Of a stretch of 64,000 nt of DNA, positions 38,403 through 48,466 are shown in pieces. Within the stretch, counting starts at the first letter, position 1, and each line of letters begins with the position of its first letter. Below the pieces are notes generated by a model. That model did no database searches, was not told where the DNA came from, and saw only the letters and a list, made by a program, of their open reading frames with translations. The position numbers and the translations under genes were made by a program. The DNA is from Aurantiochytrium sp. KH105 (taxonomy: Eukaryota; Sar; Bigyra; Thraustochytrida; Thraustochytriidae): NCBI GenBank assembly GCA_003116975.1, contig BGKB01000021.1:1-64000 (forward strand), written 5' to 3'.

Positions 38403-40649
38403 GCGGATGGATGTGCAGCCAGCTGCTGGCTGCCAGACAGCTGCCATGGTTGCTGCTGCTTTTGCTGCTGCTGATGCTGATGCCGCCGTGATGTGTTTCG
38501 TCGTTCAGGGGCGACGAGTTTTTTTTCGGTCGATGACCGCTGATTCCCGGGGCAAAACTCGCAGAAGGCGCAGCCAAGAAAACCGCGAAGATCGCGTCAA
38601 CGCCGTCCTAGACCGCTCCGCCGTTGGCATGTCGCTGCCGTGGCTGCCGCGCTTGTGCTATCCTACCGCGATGCGAGCTCCGCCGCATGAGGCACGATAA
38701 CACGAGACTCAAGTTCGCGGCATATACTACAGCAACAGCAAGCAATGCGATGCAATCCACAATGCGATCAATGCGACGCGATTTCCAGAGGCGGCGGTTG
38801 TAGAAATCCGCCGCAGCTATGCCATGATCAAGACGCTCATGATCGCACGGTGGTCGCAGTCGCTGCCGCCAATCATCCTTAACCAAAAAAAACAAAAAAA
38901 CAAGAAGTCACCAACCAACTGCCGTCTTGGCTGCTGAGCAAGCAACAGCAACCACAGCAAGCAAGGAAAGAGGAAGGAAGGAAGGAAGCAAGGAGGGAAA
39001 GAAGGAAGGCAAGGAGGAAGGATGGATAGTGACAAATGAATGGATGGATGGGATGGGTGGATGGAGATGGAGAAGTGAAATGAATGAATGGATGGACGCA
39101 TGGGTGGGGGATGGAGGATGCGGGAAGGGAGGAGAAGACGAAGGCACATTTCATCGCATTTCGTCCCGAGTCTGCCTGCGCCACAGCCAATGGCTACACT
39201 ACCACCAGTGGTGTGGCAGGGCAGCTAGCTGAGCTGGCAATTGCCTACTGTTCCTCGTGCTTCCGAGAGCATTCAGGCCCATCGATGGCCATGCGAGTGG
39301 AGGAAGATTAGATTTCCGTCCGTGATGGAGACGGAGACCGTGACTCGGACGGGACCTCTTTGAATGGAGAAAAGGCTGTCAGGGACCGCGAGACTCGAGA
39401 ACAAGTTTTTTTTGTTTTTTTTGTGAAGGCTTGCTTGGCCTACGCTGCCGTCCCTTTCCCCGATGATATGTGATGAGAAAAGAAGAGTCAAGAATGCCAA
39501 AAGCCGAGTTCGTCACGTCACCACGACGTGGTCTCAGGCAATATCTGGTTGAGGCGCAACAGAGGCTCACGCAACAACCAAAGAAAATAGGTGGCTAAAT
39601 GGTCAAACACCAGCTGGCAGCTGCAGCTGATTGCTTGCTGCATCTCCTCGCGAATCTACCCGAACAAAAGCTTTCCTATCCAGCCATGCTGTTCCATGCT
39701 GTGTCATGCCATGCCATCACTTCTTCGCATTCACTGCATCTAGGGGACTAGGTAGAAAGAAGTAGTCAGTCACCCGCATCGACGACGGCGTCACAAGCAA
39801 GTATATCGGCACCATCATTATTCGTTCGTTTATTCGTTCTTCCCTTCGTTCCTGACCGCAATGATGACGCCTCGCTGTGATTTCTCTGGCTGCTGCAGCT
39901 GTGCTCCGCCCCGCGCCCCCCCGATTCTCTCCCCGTCCCCCCAATCCACTCCCCATCCGGCCGCAGCGTCGTCGCGAGACCGTGACCTGCGGACCCCGGC
40001 AGTGGCGGCAGCGTGCGGGCTTCGTGCTCGGCCAGTCATTCATTCACAGTCATCTCACCACCAGCGCCCTATACCAGAGTGGCCCGCGCTGAGCCCGAGC
40101 AAAGCACAGTCTGTCAGTGAAAGTTTCGCTGACCTCACTCGTTTGGCGTAGATAGGCCTGCCTAGGCGGCCTGGTAGGGTGATGGTGTGTGTGGCGGGTC
40201 GCCACCTATGAACTTGAAGTTCGAAGGGAAAGGCCAGAAAAGGCAAAGCAAGGCAAGGCAAGAGGCGCGGCAGGAAAGGAAGGGAAATACACTTGTTGTA
40301 TGGTTGATTGGTTGTATGGTTGGTTGTATGGTTAGTTGGTTGTATGGTCGGAGGATTGGTTCATTCGCTGTCAATCATCGGCTGGATCATTGGCCAGCGA
40401 CAGCCGGTTCGACCGTGATCCCTCTGCTGCTGTATTTTTTCGTGAGAGACTCGGACGAGCTGGACCGCCCTTGCAGCCAGCTGCAGCTGCAGCTGGTAAT
40501 GGCAGTGGCAGTGGCAGTGGCCGTGGTAGTGGCTGCGGATGGCTGTGGCTAGCTGCAGCGCGCTGTCGCGACAGCTTTGTGCGTCAGCCGTGGCCGCGAC
40601 CGCCTCTTTTTCTGCAGCCTATGCAAGTAGGTAGGTGAGGTCAGGTAGA

Positions 40650-42419
40650 TCAACGGGCGCCGCCAGCATGGCCTCCAAGCGCGCGAAAGTCATCGACGAG
40701 CGCCTGCATGCCGCTGGTCGGCGAGCGCAGCATGCCGCTCGTGGGCGAGCGCTTCTCGTCCTTGCCGTTGGCCGCGGCAGCAGCCTTGGATTGAGAGGGA
40801 GCGCCCCTGGAAGCGTCCGCAGCAGAGGCCTCGCGCACCTTGGACTCCTCTTCTTCGCCGTCTTCTTCCGGACCGTCGCCGCCGTCGTCTTCGTCTTCGT
40901 CGGCACCGGCGCTTGTGCTGCTGCTGCTGCCACCGCTTGTCGATGCGCTGCGGGCGTGGGCCTCCTCAGTCGCCTCGTCTTCCTCGGCATCTTGCTGCTG
41001 CTGCTGCTGCTGCCGGCGCTCTCGGCGAACCTGCTGCTGCTGCTGCTGCTGACCGTACTGCGACTTGAGAGCGCCGCTCTCAAGACCGCTCTTGGCCTCA
41101 TCATACTCCGTCTGCTGCTGCTCCTCGAGCTCAAGCTCGAGCTCGAGCTCGGTGCGCGACTTGCGCGAGTACTTGGCAGCGTGGCGCAACAGAATGCAAC
41201 GCAGATCCTGGACCTGCACATTGCGCTGCGTCTCAAAGGCAAAGTCCGGATCCTGGATGCTCTCGCGCGTCGGCTCGTCGCGGGGGCAGTACAGGCTCGC
41301 CAGGTACGGATGGCGAATCGCCTCCTCCACCGTGAGACGGCGCTCCGGCTCAAAGACGAGCAGCCGCGACGCCAGATCCACCGCCTTGGGGCAGCAACCC
41401 TGCAGCAGACGCGACAGCGGGCGCAGTGGCTTCGGGTACTGATACGAAAGATTGCGCAGGTAAATCTGAAGCTTTTGACTCCGCGCGCTGCGAATCGTCG
41501 ACTCGGGCGGCGGTCCAAGCACCTCACAAATGCGCTTGAGCAAATCGTACTGATCTGCGCCCGGAAAGATCGGCTTGCGCAGCAGCAGCTCAACGAGAAT
41601 GCAACCCGCGGCCCACATGTCCAGGGCCTTGGTGTACGTGCCCGACTCGCAGACCACCTCTGGCGGCCGGTACCAGCGCGTCGCAACATAGTCTGACATA
41701 CAGGCACCGTCCTTGCGCGAGAGCTCAGGGAGGTCGAGGCGCGCGAGGCCAAAGTCGCAAATGCGAAGGTCGCAGTTTGAGTTCACAAGCAAGTTGCGGG
41801 GCTTGAGGTCGCGGTGGATAATGTTGGCGCTGTGAATGTACTTGAGTCCGCGCAGAACCTGGTACAGAAAGAACTGGCAGTGCTCATTCGTAAGGTGCTG
41901 CGGCGACTTGATGATGCTCGTCAGATCGGTTTCCATGAGGTCCAGCACCACGTACAGCGTCGTGCTGGTGCTCTTGGGCGCGGGCGGCCCCGTCATCACT
42001 GATGATGACGCCTTGCTCTCTTCGCCAGCTTTAGATTCGACTTCTTCCCCGCTCGCGCTGGTGCCGTAGTACTCGGCCATCGCGCGCGCCACGGCCTCGT
42101 GAGCCACATCCGTGGGGCAAATGATGTGCTGCAGGGGAATCACGTTTTCGTGCTGGAGCGTTGTCAGGAACTTGAGCTCGCGAAAGGTGCGCTTGCACGA
42201 GTTCGTGCGGTCCATGGCGCCAGCAATCTTCTTGATGGCCACCAGCTTACCGGTCCGCCGATCTTGAGCGGAATACACAACGCCATAGGCGCCCTCCCCG
42301 ATTTTGTCCAGCACCTTGTAGTCATACTCTGTCATCATGGCTACGCTTGTGGACTTGGTCTGCTGTTTATTGCTGCTGCGCTGCCTTGACGAGGCGCGCC
42401 GTTGATCCTGGTGCGCCAT
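40650..42419 (-). CDS. MAP kinase-like Ser/Thr kinase with SDY activation loop and Q-rich tail
   Basis: 589 residues. CMGC/MAPK-type kinase: IGEGAYGVVYSAQDRRTGKL (glycine loop), VAIKKIAGAMDRTNSCKRTF (ATP Lys near 63), HENVIPLQHIICP, then a ~45-residue acidic/Ser insertion, then VVLDLMETDLTSIIKS. IIHRDLKPRN (HRD near 202; canonical MAPKs have KPSN) is followed by ICDFGLARLD. The activation loop reads ACMSDYVATRWYRPPE, with Ser242-Asp-Tyr where MAPKs have TEY/TDY/TGY, and RPPE for RAPE. GCILVELLLRKPIFPG and LLVFEPERRLTVEEAIRHPY complete the C-lobe. After residue ~405 comes a low-complexity tail with Glu/Leu and polyGln runs. ATG 42419 is the first Met. The closest group by sequence is MAPK, but regulation may differ. 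Confidence 0.88.
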   Translation of the reverse strand: MAHQDQRRASSRQRSSNKQQTKSTSVAMMTEYDYKVLDKIGEGAYGVVYSAQDRRTGKLVAIKKIAGAMDRTNSCKRTFRELKFLTTLQHENVIPLQHIICPTDVAHEAVARAMAEYYGTSASGEEVESKAGEESKASSSVMTGPPAPKSTSTTLYVVLDLMETDLTSIIKSPQHLTNEHCQFFLYQVLRGLKYIHSANIIHRDLKPRNLLVNSNCDLRICDFGLARLDLPELSRKDGACMSDYVATRWYRPPEVVCESGTYTKALDMWAAGCILVELLLRKPIFPGADQYDLLKRICEVLGPPPESTIRSARSQKLQIYLRNLSYQYPKPLRPLSRLLQGCCPKAVDLASRLLVFEPERRLTVEEAIRHPYLASLYCPRDEPTRESIQDPDFAFETQRNVQVQDLRCILLRHAAKYSRKSRTELELELELEEQQQTEYDEAKSGLESGALKSQYGQQQQQQQVRRERRQQQQQQQDAEEDEATEEAHARSASTSGGSSSSTSAGADEDEDDGGDGPEEDGEEEESKVREASAADASRGAPSQSKAAAAANGKDEKRSPTSGMLRSPTSGMQALVDDFRALGGHAGGAR

Positions 42420-44888
42420 CTTGGCTCGCGCCCAGCTAGCGACTGTACGAATCTTTCAATTTACTTGTCACCGCGCGACGCCTTGGATGAACCAGGCAAG
42501 TCGCACGCGTTTTCCCTCGGGGTGCGTTTTTCCACGCAGGGTGTTTGACTTCGCGTGCGACGCGTAGGCTCGCGATGGATGAACGAGATGCGAGACGCGA
42601 TGCGACGCGTAGCGACGCGATGCGACGCAACGCGACGCGGATCTAAGCGAGGTTGATGTGAAGTGAAGCGTCCTTGCGAGATGATTTTGCTGCGCCTCCC
42701 CTCGAGTGATTTGCCTCGACAGAGCTAGCTAGCTAGCTACAACAATGCCTTCCGTAAAGGTCCTGCCTCGCCTTTCTTTGGTGCGTGTTGAATCGGGTTG
42801 ATTTGAATTGATTGAAGTGAGGTCGATTGACCAGGCTCGCCGCGGGCTTCTGGTTCGACGTCCGTCCAAGGACTGCAAGCAACACACTGTTCGCGATGGA
42901 CAATCCGGCTGGGCGGACACCTCCGTTCCTCCTCTTTGGGTTTGGCGAGCAAAGTTAATCAACTTTGTCTCAACAAAAGGAAGCTGGTGCGACGTGCGTG
43001 TATGTGTGTGCTGTCTAGAATTTTGCTCCAATCGCTGCAACCGGATCCTTTGGGCGGAAAAGAAGGAAAGAAAAGAAAAAGTTGACCGAGAACGCCTCTC
43101 TCGCTCTCTCTTGCTCTCTCTCTCTTGCTCTCTTACACTACGCCAAGGTCTCTCTCTTCCTACGCACTGAGCCACTCGCCGCCGATCCCGTCGCCCCCTC
43201 TCCCTCGCCCGCCTGCACGCGACGCCGCCCCAAGCTGTCTTTCACTCGCGATGGCGCTCTCAACGCCTCCAGCGCTCGCAGGCAGGCAAGCGAGGCCAGG
43301 CAGGCCAGGAAGACCTTTCCGCTTTGCCGGATAACCAGCCGCCTCTCACACGCAGGAGATTGGCGCGCGGAAAGCGATTGAACGAAACAATCGCTGCTTG
43401 CTTGCTTGCTTGCTTGGCTGAAGGAATGGAAGAAAAGAACTGATTGATTGATCGATCGATCAACAAATAAATAGTGGTGCCCGTGCCGCGCGTCCGCGCA
43501 CCGGATCCTTGGCTCTTTTTCATTTTTCCCTCTCTCGGCCGCCTTCGATCTGCCAAGGTTCTTTTCCTCCTGCACTTGAGTCGCGCCGTCCGGAGCCTTC
43601 GCCTCGCACTCGGAGCCACGGCCCGCCCGGACTTGCTTCGCTTCGACCTTGTGCAAACCCCGACCTCGCGCCGCGCAGACAGACGCGCGGCGGCGCACGT
43701 GCGCACGAGATGAACGAGGGAAAGCGCAAGAAAAGAGAGAGACAGAGAAAACAAACAAAAAGCGAACAAACACAGATAACGATCCGTTGGACCCGCGAGT
43801 TGCCAGGAGGTGCGAAGAGTTCCGCTCCGAAGCGAAAAATGGACTCATTCTCGATGCTCAGCGTGCGAGCAAGCGAGTGAGCGTGTGCGCCAGCCAGATA
43901 GGTCCGGCAAGCCGGTAAGATGGACAAGATGAAAGACACGAAGACGTAGTAGGCCTAGCTTAGACTAGAACTGGAGGGCAAAGACGCCAGCCAGCGAACG
44001 GCCAAATGCGGCACCGTGGAGCGCGGTGCGGGGATTCAGGGACCGACCTTGATACTTTGCTTAGCCTGACCGACTGGATAGAGCGCCTGGATTACCGTGC
44101 AACGCAAGAGTATCGTTAGATCGGCGCATTTTCAACCTTTGCATTGCCAGGCGGGTCCAACATGCCAAGCAAAGCAGACAGACGTGCGAACTCCAAATAA
44201 GAAAGAACGTTGTTGCAAGAGGACTGGCGTCCTTTTTCGATTCATTGACCGAGCGAGCGAGCGAGCGAGCGAACGAGCGAGCGAACGAGCGAGCGATTAT
44301 TAATTAATTGATCACTGCTTGCTCGAGTTCTCTTTTTTCTTCGTCGGACGATTTTCCAGCTCATTTACTGTCAACAGTGCATCCAACCGTGATCCACGAT
44401 TGTAAACGGACTGTAGCGAACGAAGTCTTATTGAAAATCATTGGGTTGCGCCAGTGATACGCGGTCGGTAGCACCTCACTTTCACGCTCGAATCAAAATA
44501 CCTCAGCTTGCTGACCACGAGCTAGAATCGCGCGCAAGGGTAGGCGAGTGAGCGCGCAAGCCTGAAGGCGGGAAGAAGGACGGCGACTTCCCACTGGCGC
44601 GCAAGGACGAACAAGTAAGTCACTGCCTCGTTTGGCCAAGTGAGCGAGTACGCAAGCTTGAAGGCAAAAAGGTGGGCGGCTGCCCACTGGCACGATAGCG
44701 AATAAATCTCTGCCTCGCCAAGCGTGTCTGCCTCGCCAGGAAAGGCGGCGAATCCTTGCGCGAGCAACGCTCCACCGCTTTGCTCATCAGACGAAGGCGC
44801 TATTTTCTTTCGGATTGTGTTGGACCGCACATCTCCTGATTGGCGCAAATAGTTGCAGAGCTCCTTCATCAAGGAGTATCTCAATCAA
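42420..44888. other. 2.5-kb intergenic region, no supported gene
   Basis: Repeated GCGACGCGATGC-type sequence at ~42570-42645, CT-rich tract at ~43095-43135, GCTT tetranucleotides at ~43394-43416, GATC tetranucleotides near 43445-43460, and GAGC repeats at ~44249-44295. Open frames on both strands overlap and are repeat-derived. The final ~400 bases may be the promoter of the LRR gene. Confidence 0.5.
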
Positions 44889-45659
44889 ATGGAGGTTTTC
44901 GACGAGCTAGTACAGCAACCAGACGAGAATGGACTTATTGACCTGAGCCATCAGGCCTGGGCCAATGTTGAGGAGGCTGTATGGTCATGGACAGAGAAGC
45001 TCTTCACGCTCAATCTCTCGTTCAACAACCTTACTGGTCTCTCTGCGCAGCTCGGCAAACTTGAGTTTCTTCGTGAGCTCGACGTGAGCCGAAATCACTT
45101 GGAAGCCTTTCCTAATGAACTTGGCAAGTGTATTCGTCTCAAAGTGCTTCGAGCAAATGGCAATTGTCTAAAGAGCGTGCCGGATTCGATCGGACAATGC
45201 AAACTCCTTGAAGAGATCTATCTCTCAGAAAATGCCATCACAGGGATTCCTTCTACCTTTGGCCATCTCGTCGTTTTGCGTGTGTTACATTTGCAGAACA
45301 ATGATATGCAGAGCGTGGCACCAGAGCTCGGACATTGTCTCTCCTTGGAGGAGATTGACATGTCCGGCAACGGAAGTATTAACAATCTCCCACAACCTAT
45401 TCTCACGGATGCCACGCTCATTCTATGGATGTGTCGACATAATTTTAAGCACCAAGTGGCACTGATTGAGCTCGAGGATGCCAACGACGATCTCGAGCAG
45501 GCAGCAGAGCTCACAGAGGAGGCTCAGACTGCCATGCGCAAGGAGATTGATGAATTGCGTGCTGAGAATAAACGCCTTCTCGATGCGCAACCCGAGACGT
45601 ACCTGCGCCTTGTGGCCAAGGCGGAGGAAATGAAGTCAAAACTCTGCGTGATTCAGTGA
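44889..45659 (+). CDS. Leucine-rich repeat protein with C-terminal CaaX prenylation motif
   Basis: 256 residues. Five to six LRRs of ~23 residues, matching the SHOC2/RSU1 plant-intracellular-like pattern: LFTLNLSFNNLTGLSAQLGK, LRELDVSRNHLEAFPNELGK, LKVLRANGNCLKSVPDSIGQ, LEEIYLSENAITGIPSTFGH, and LRVLHLQNNDMQSVAPELGH. A C-terminal coiled-coil helix follows (EEAQTAMRKEIDELRAENKR). The last four residues are CVIQ, a textbook CaaX box (Q favours farnesyl transferase). The protein is probably lipid-anchored to the cytosolic face of a membrane, where LRRs could scaffold small GTPase signalling. ATG 44889 is the first true start (a TTG 12 codons upstream is disregarded). Confidence 0.85.
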   Translation: MEVFDELVQQPDENGLIDLSHQAWANVEEAVWSWTEKLFTLNLSFNNLTGLSAQLGKLEFLRELDVSRNHLEAFPNELGKCIRLKVLRANGNCLKSVPDSIGQCKLLEEIYLSENAITGIPSTFGHLVVLRVLHLQNNDMQSVAPELGHCLSLEEIDMSGNGSINNLPQPILTDATLILWMCRHNFKHQVALIELEDANDDLEQAAELTEEAQTAMRKEIDELRAENKRLLDAQPETYLRLVAKAEEMKSKLCVIQ

Positions 45660-46536
45660 AGTGCAAGTCTTGCACCGTTTGGATTGTGTCTGATATAAAT
45701 CGGAGAGGTAGTATAAGTTCATGAGGATCGCTGCGAATGGATCGCACGCGTCTCTAACTTTCAAGTCCTCAGAATTGTTAAACTATTGTAACATACTTTA
45801 GCGCTCTGTCTTCGTACCCTTCTCGTACAATGTGCTGGCTATTGAGCACGGAAGACGTTTTGACAACGACCTTTGCAAGTGGCTCTTTAGAATCTGAAAA
45901 ACTTCATTGTGCCAGACGTGGCACTAAAGTCAAGCCAGCCAAGGTCCAGGCAGGCAAAGTCCAGGCAAGCAAGGTCCAGGAAGGCAACTAAGGGCCATCC
46001 GGGTAGGCAAGGCAGCGCAGCCGTGGCCGTAAGCTTGGAGTCTGGTTTTGAAAATTCCACTTGTGACTGCAAATTTTTCAGGAAGCAGGCGCTGGTCGGT
46101 CTTCAATGTCGTGGCGTAGAGTCGTCAAGCCCCGGCTGTAGCCGTGGCCATGGCAGATTCAGAAAGAGAATGAGGAGTGCATCTTATGTTGGATCGTGGG
46201 ATCTGTCATTGGTCTGGCCCATGCCAAGGTTATAAATATATAAGCAATGAAACGGGCAAAAACGGGAGGATTCAGGAACATAAATAGGGAGCTTGCGCCG
46301 CTCCATGTACATACAGTTTCTTTAGGTGGCGATCGGCCACCACGAGATAGGAGAGGAGTGACAGCTGTGCTAGCTATTCGTAGGACCATAATGTGCCTAA
46401 CTGAGGAAGTCCGGATATCATCATCCGACCATCAGTCGACGATTTGATTTTTCGTTTTGTGTGCATTCATTCGTGAGGCGCGTGGGGGTGGCCGCGCGCG
46501 TCTTACCGGCTCGGGATCACCCATAGCTCGCGTCCA
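45660..46536. other. Convergent intergenic region
   Basis: About 880 bases with CAAGGTCCAGG-type repeats at ~45939-45985. No gene seen. Confidence 0.45.
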
Positions 46537-46707
46537 TCACTGGTCCTCGTCGCTGTCATAGTTCGGGTCGCGCTTGCTCATGGGCGGCACCGCGCCCTCG
46601 CTGCCGGGAGCGCCCCACGTGTACTTTCCGCCAGCGCCCGCCTTGGAAACTTCCTTGCCGCGGCCGGTCCCGGAGGCACGCTCCTTCTCGCGCTGCACCT
46701 TGGGCAT
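46537..46707 (-). CDS. Small protein with PDCD4-like KAGAGGKxTWG...DPNYDS motif
   Basis: 56 residues from ATG 46707 (A at -3): a basic N-terminus (MPKVQREKERASGTGRGKEV), then KAGAGGKYTWGAPGSEGAV and SKRDPNYDSDEDQ at the end. The TWG...DPNYD pair is the conserved linker just before the MA3 domains in PDCD4 and in short fungal/plant proteins. Here the frame stops right after it, with no MA3 domain. The frame is also open upstream to 46884, adding a Lys/Ala-rich region, but that reading is low complexity. Either it is a genuine small protein of unknown function or a first exon. A GGTAAGA sequence lies ~38 bases after the stop, which leaves the second option open. Confidence 0.6.
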   Translation of the reverse strand: MPKVQREKERASGTGRGKEVSKAGAGGKYTWGAPGSEGAVPPMSKRDPNYDSDEDQ

Positions 46708-48466
46708 CTTTCTTCTTGCTTGCTCGCTTGCTCGCTTGCTTCTTCTCGCTGGCGCCGCTGCTGCTGTTGCTGCTGCCGCTCGCTGCTCTTCTTCTTCTTC
46801 GCTTGGGTTGTCGCGTTTCGGATTTGCCTGCGTCCGCTTGGCTTTGCTGCCGCTGCTCTCCTTCGCGCATACTCTCCAAGCCACCTTCGTCCCCTCCTCC
46901 TATTCCTACTGCTCCTACTACTCCTCAGAAGCGGGAGCGGCGGCTCCGGGCCGTTCCGCAGGGAACACCGCGGGGGACGTTCGCTCTGCGTCCCCTGCGG
47001 CTGGCGCTGGATCGGCGCAGAGGGAGCGGGAGCGGCAGCAGCGCCCGCCGGCCGTCCCTATCGTTTACGGTAGCTAACACATAGGACTGCCGCGGCTGTA
47101 TCTTCGGCCCGCCGGCTTCCGCACTGCTGACGTACACCGGCTTTCGCCAGAGGAGACTGTATGCGGACTTCCACTCTGGAAGGATTCTGGATTGTTCTGA
47201 AGAGGATGCACCTAAAGAGGAGAGGGTAGCCGGTAGTGGCAGTGGAGAAGAATAGCCTGGTTCCTCCGGGGGGACGCAAAAGATGCCCGCCAGGCTGTCC
47301 ATCTTCCCCTTATCGCCACTGACCTAACTCTCCTCGCCGAGCACTGACCCTATAAGAGTCAGTGTCCCGGGACCGAAAGCGCGGCGCTAAGAGGAGGCTG
47401 CACTGTCACCTCGGTGCGGAGAGGGCGACGCGGAAAAATCGTTTGCTACCGGAAGTCCAGGGACGGCGCCCGGAAGCGGCCCTTGGTGAGACGCGCGGAG
47501 AGTGTCCCCTACCTTCCCGCGAGGACTATTCCTCGCTGCTTCCGGGAGGCATGGTATGACATCCTAGATGCCAGCTAAGCGTTCTCATCGGAGAGTGGAT
47601 TCTCCCCGCGTTCCCGCTTCCAAGGCGGGGCACCCGATTCGGATCCTGGACTGCCCGCCTTCAATTAAGGGTCCCGGGTTGGCAGCTCGGTCATCCATGG
47701 CAGCCGGTACGTCGCAAGCAGCGCGGCCTCCGTCGTCTCCGCGAAGGCTGGCGGCCAGATGCAGCATGGATGCGGCGAGGCTGGTCGTTGGTGGAGTTGC
47801 CACTGCCAGCCGCCACTTGAGGCAAGATACTGCTCGCTCGCAGTTTGGGCTGCAACGTCGTACATTCGATTTTGGCGAATGGACCGCTTTGGCGTGGCGG
47901 ATGGACCGCTGGTGTGAGGCCGGTGGCTGCTCGATGGATCGCTCGGCCGCCATGCATGCCTGCCAAGCAGCCACAGCTGCTTTAGGACCAAGAGCCCCAA
48001 ATCCATTATACCAGGGTTGCTGGCCGGACATCCGCCCAATCGTCCATGGATTAGGGCCATCGTGGTCACTCAAAATGAACGAAACCGCGTCCACCGTGCC
48101 GCCGACAGCAATCGTGGCCGATCTTGGATAATCTTGAACAAGGCCAGCATGGCCAGTGGCATGCTATACCAGTCTTCCTTCGCGAATAGAGAGAGAGTCC
48201 GAAAAACACTCGGCCACTCGTTTTTCTGAACGTGGTGATCCATGAATGGGTGTAATCGTATGCGGTAGTAAGCCTAGGCCTATGCAATAGTAGAATAGAA
48301 TTAAGAAGAAGATTGAATTCACTGATTTCACTGATGAAAGGTCTTTGAGAAATTTGGGAAAGAGCTCGCCGGCCATAGTTCGTGAGTGACGTATACCACA
48401 GGGTAGGGCGGAGCATAGAGAAAAGGAAGGGAAAGGCGCATGACGCGATCGGACCACTCTCCATCA
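46708..48466. other. 1.76-kb region of unclear content
   Basis: The first 250 bases are the probable promoter of the small minus-strand gene. From ~47050 to 48130 composition changes. Long open frames exist simultaneously on both strands (47568-48131 plus; 47585-48094 minus), and repeated GGATCGC/GGACCGC motifs appear at ~47875-47950. I recognise no domain in any frame. An element remnant or unknown gene is possible. 48130-48466 is more AT-rich, without a gene. Confidence 0.4.

Larger units (their letters stand above)
35984..40649. other. 4.7-kb GC-rich repeat-dense region, no supported gene
   Basis: It contains (CAGA)n at ~36222-36291, (GAGGAA)/(AGAA)n at ~36325-36455, a TGCGC 5-bp tract at 37410-37440, an 8-bp GAGGACGC minisatellite at ~38341-38402, GGAT/GAAGG repeats at ~38960-39110, and TTGTATGG repeats at ~40297-40352. 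Open frames of 150-350 codons exist on both strands, but they overlap heavily and their translations are Arg/Ala/Ser/Cys/Pro repeats. I find nothing domain-like. It may include long UTRs of the flanking genes or non-coding transcription units. Confidence 0.55.

Noticed and set aside
40635-41696. 353-codon plus-strand frame antisense to the MAP kinase
   Set aside because: Antisense of the conserved kinase domain; Leu/Ala/Arg composition arises from kinase codons.
43138-43848. 236-codon minus-strand frame
   Set aside because: Ser/Arg/Ala-rich repeat translation with no domain, in a microsatellite-rich area.
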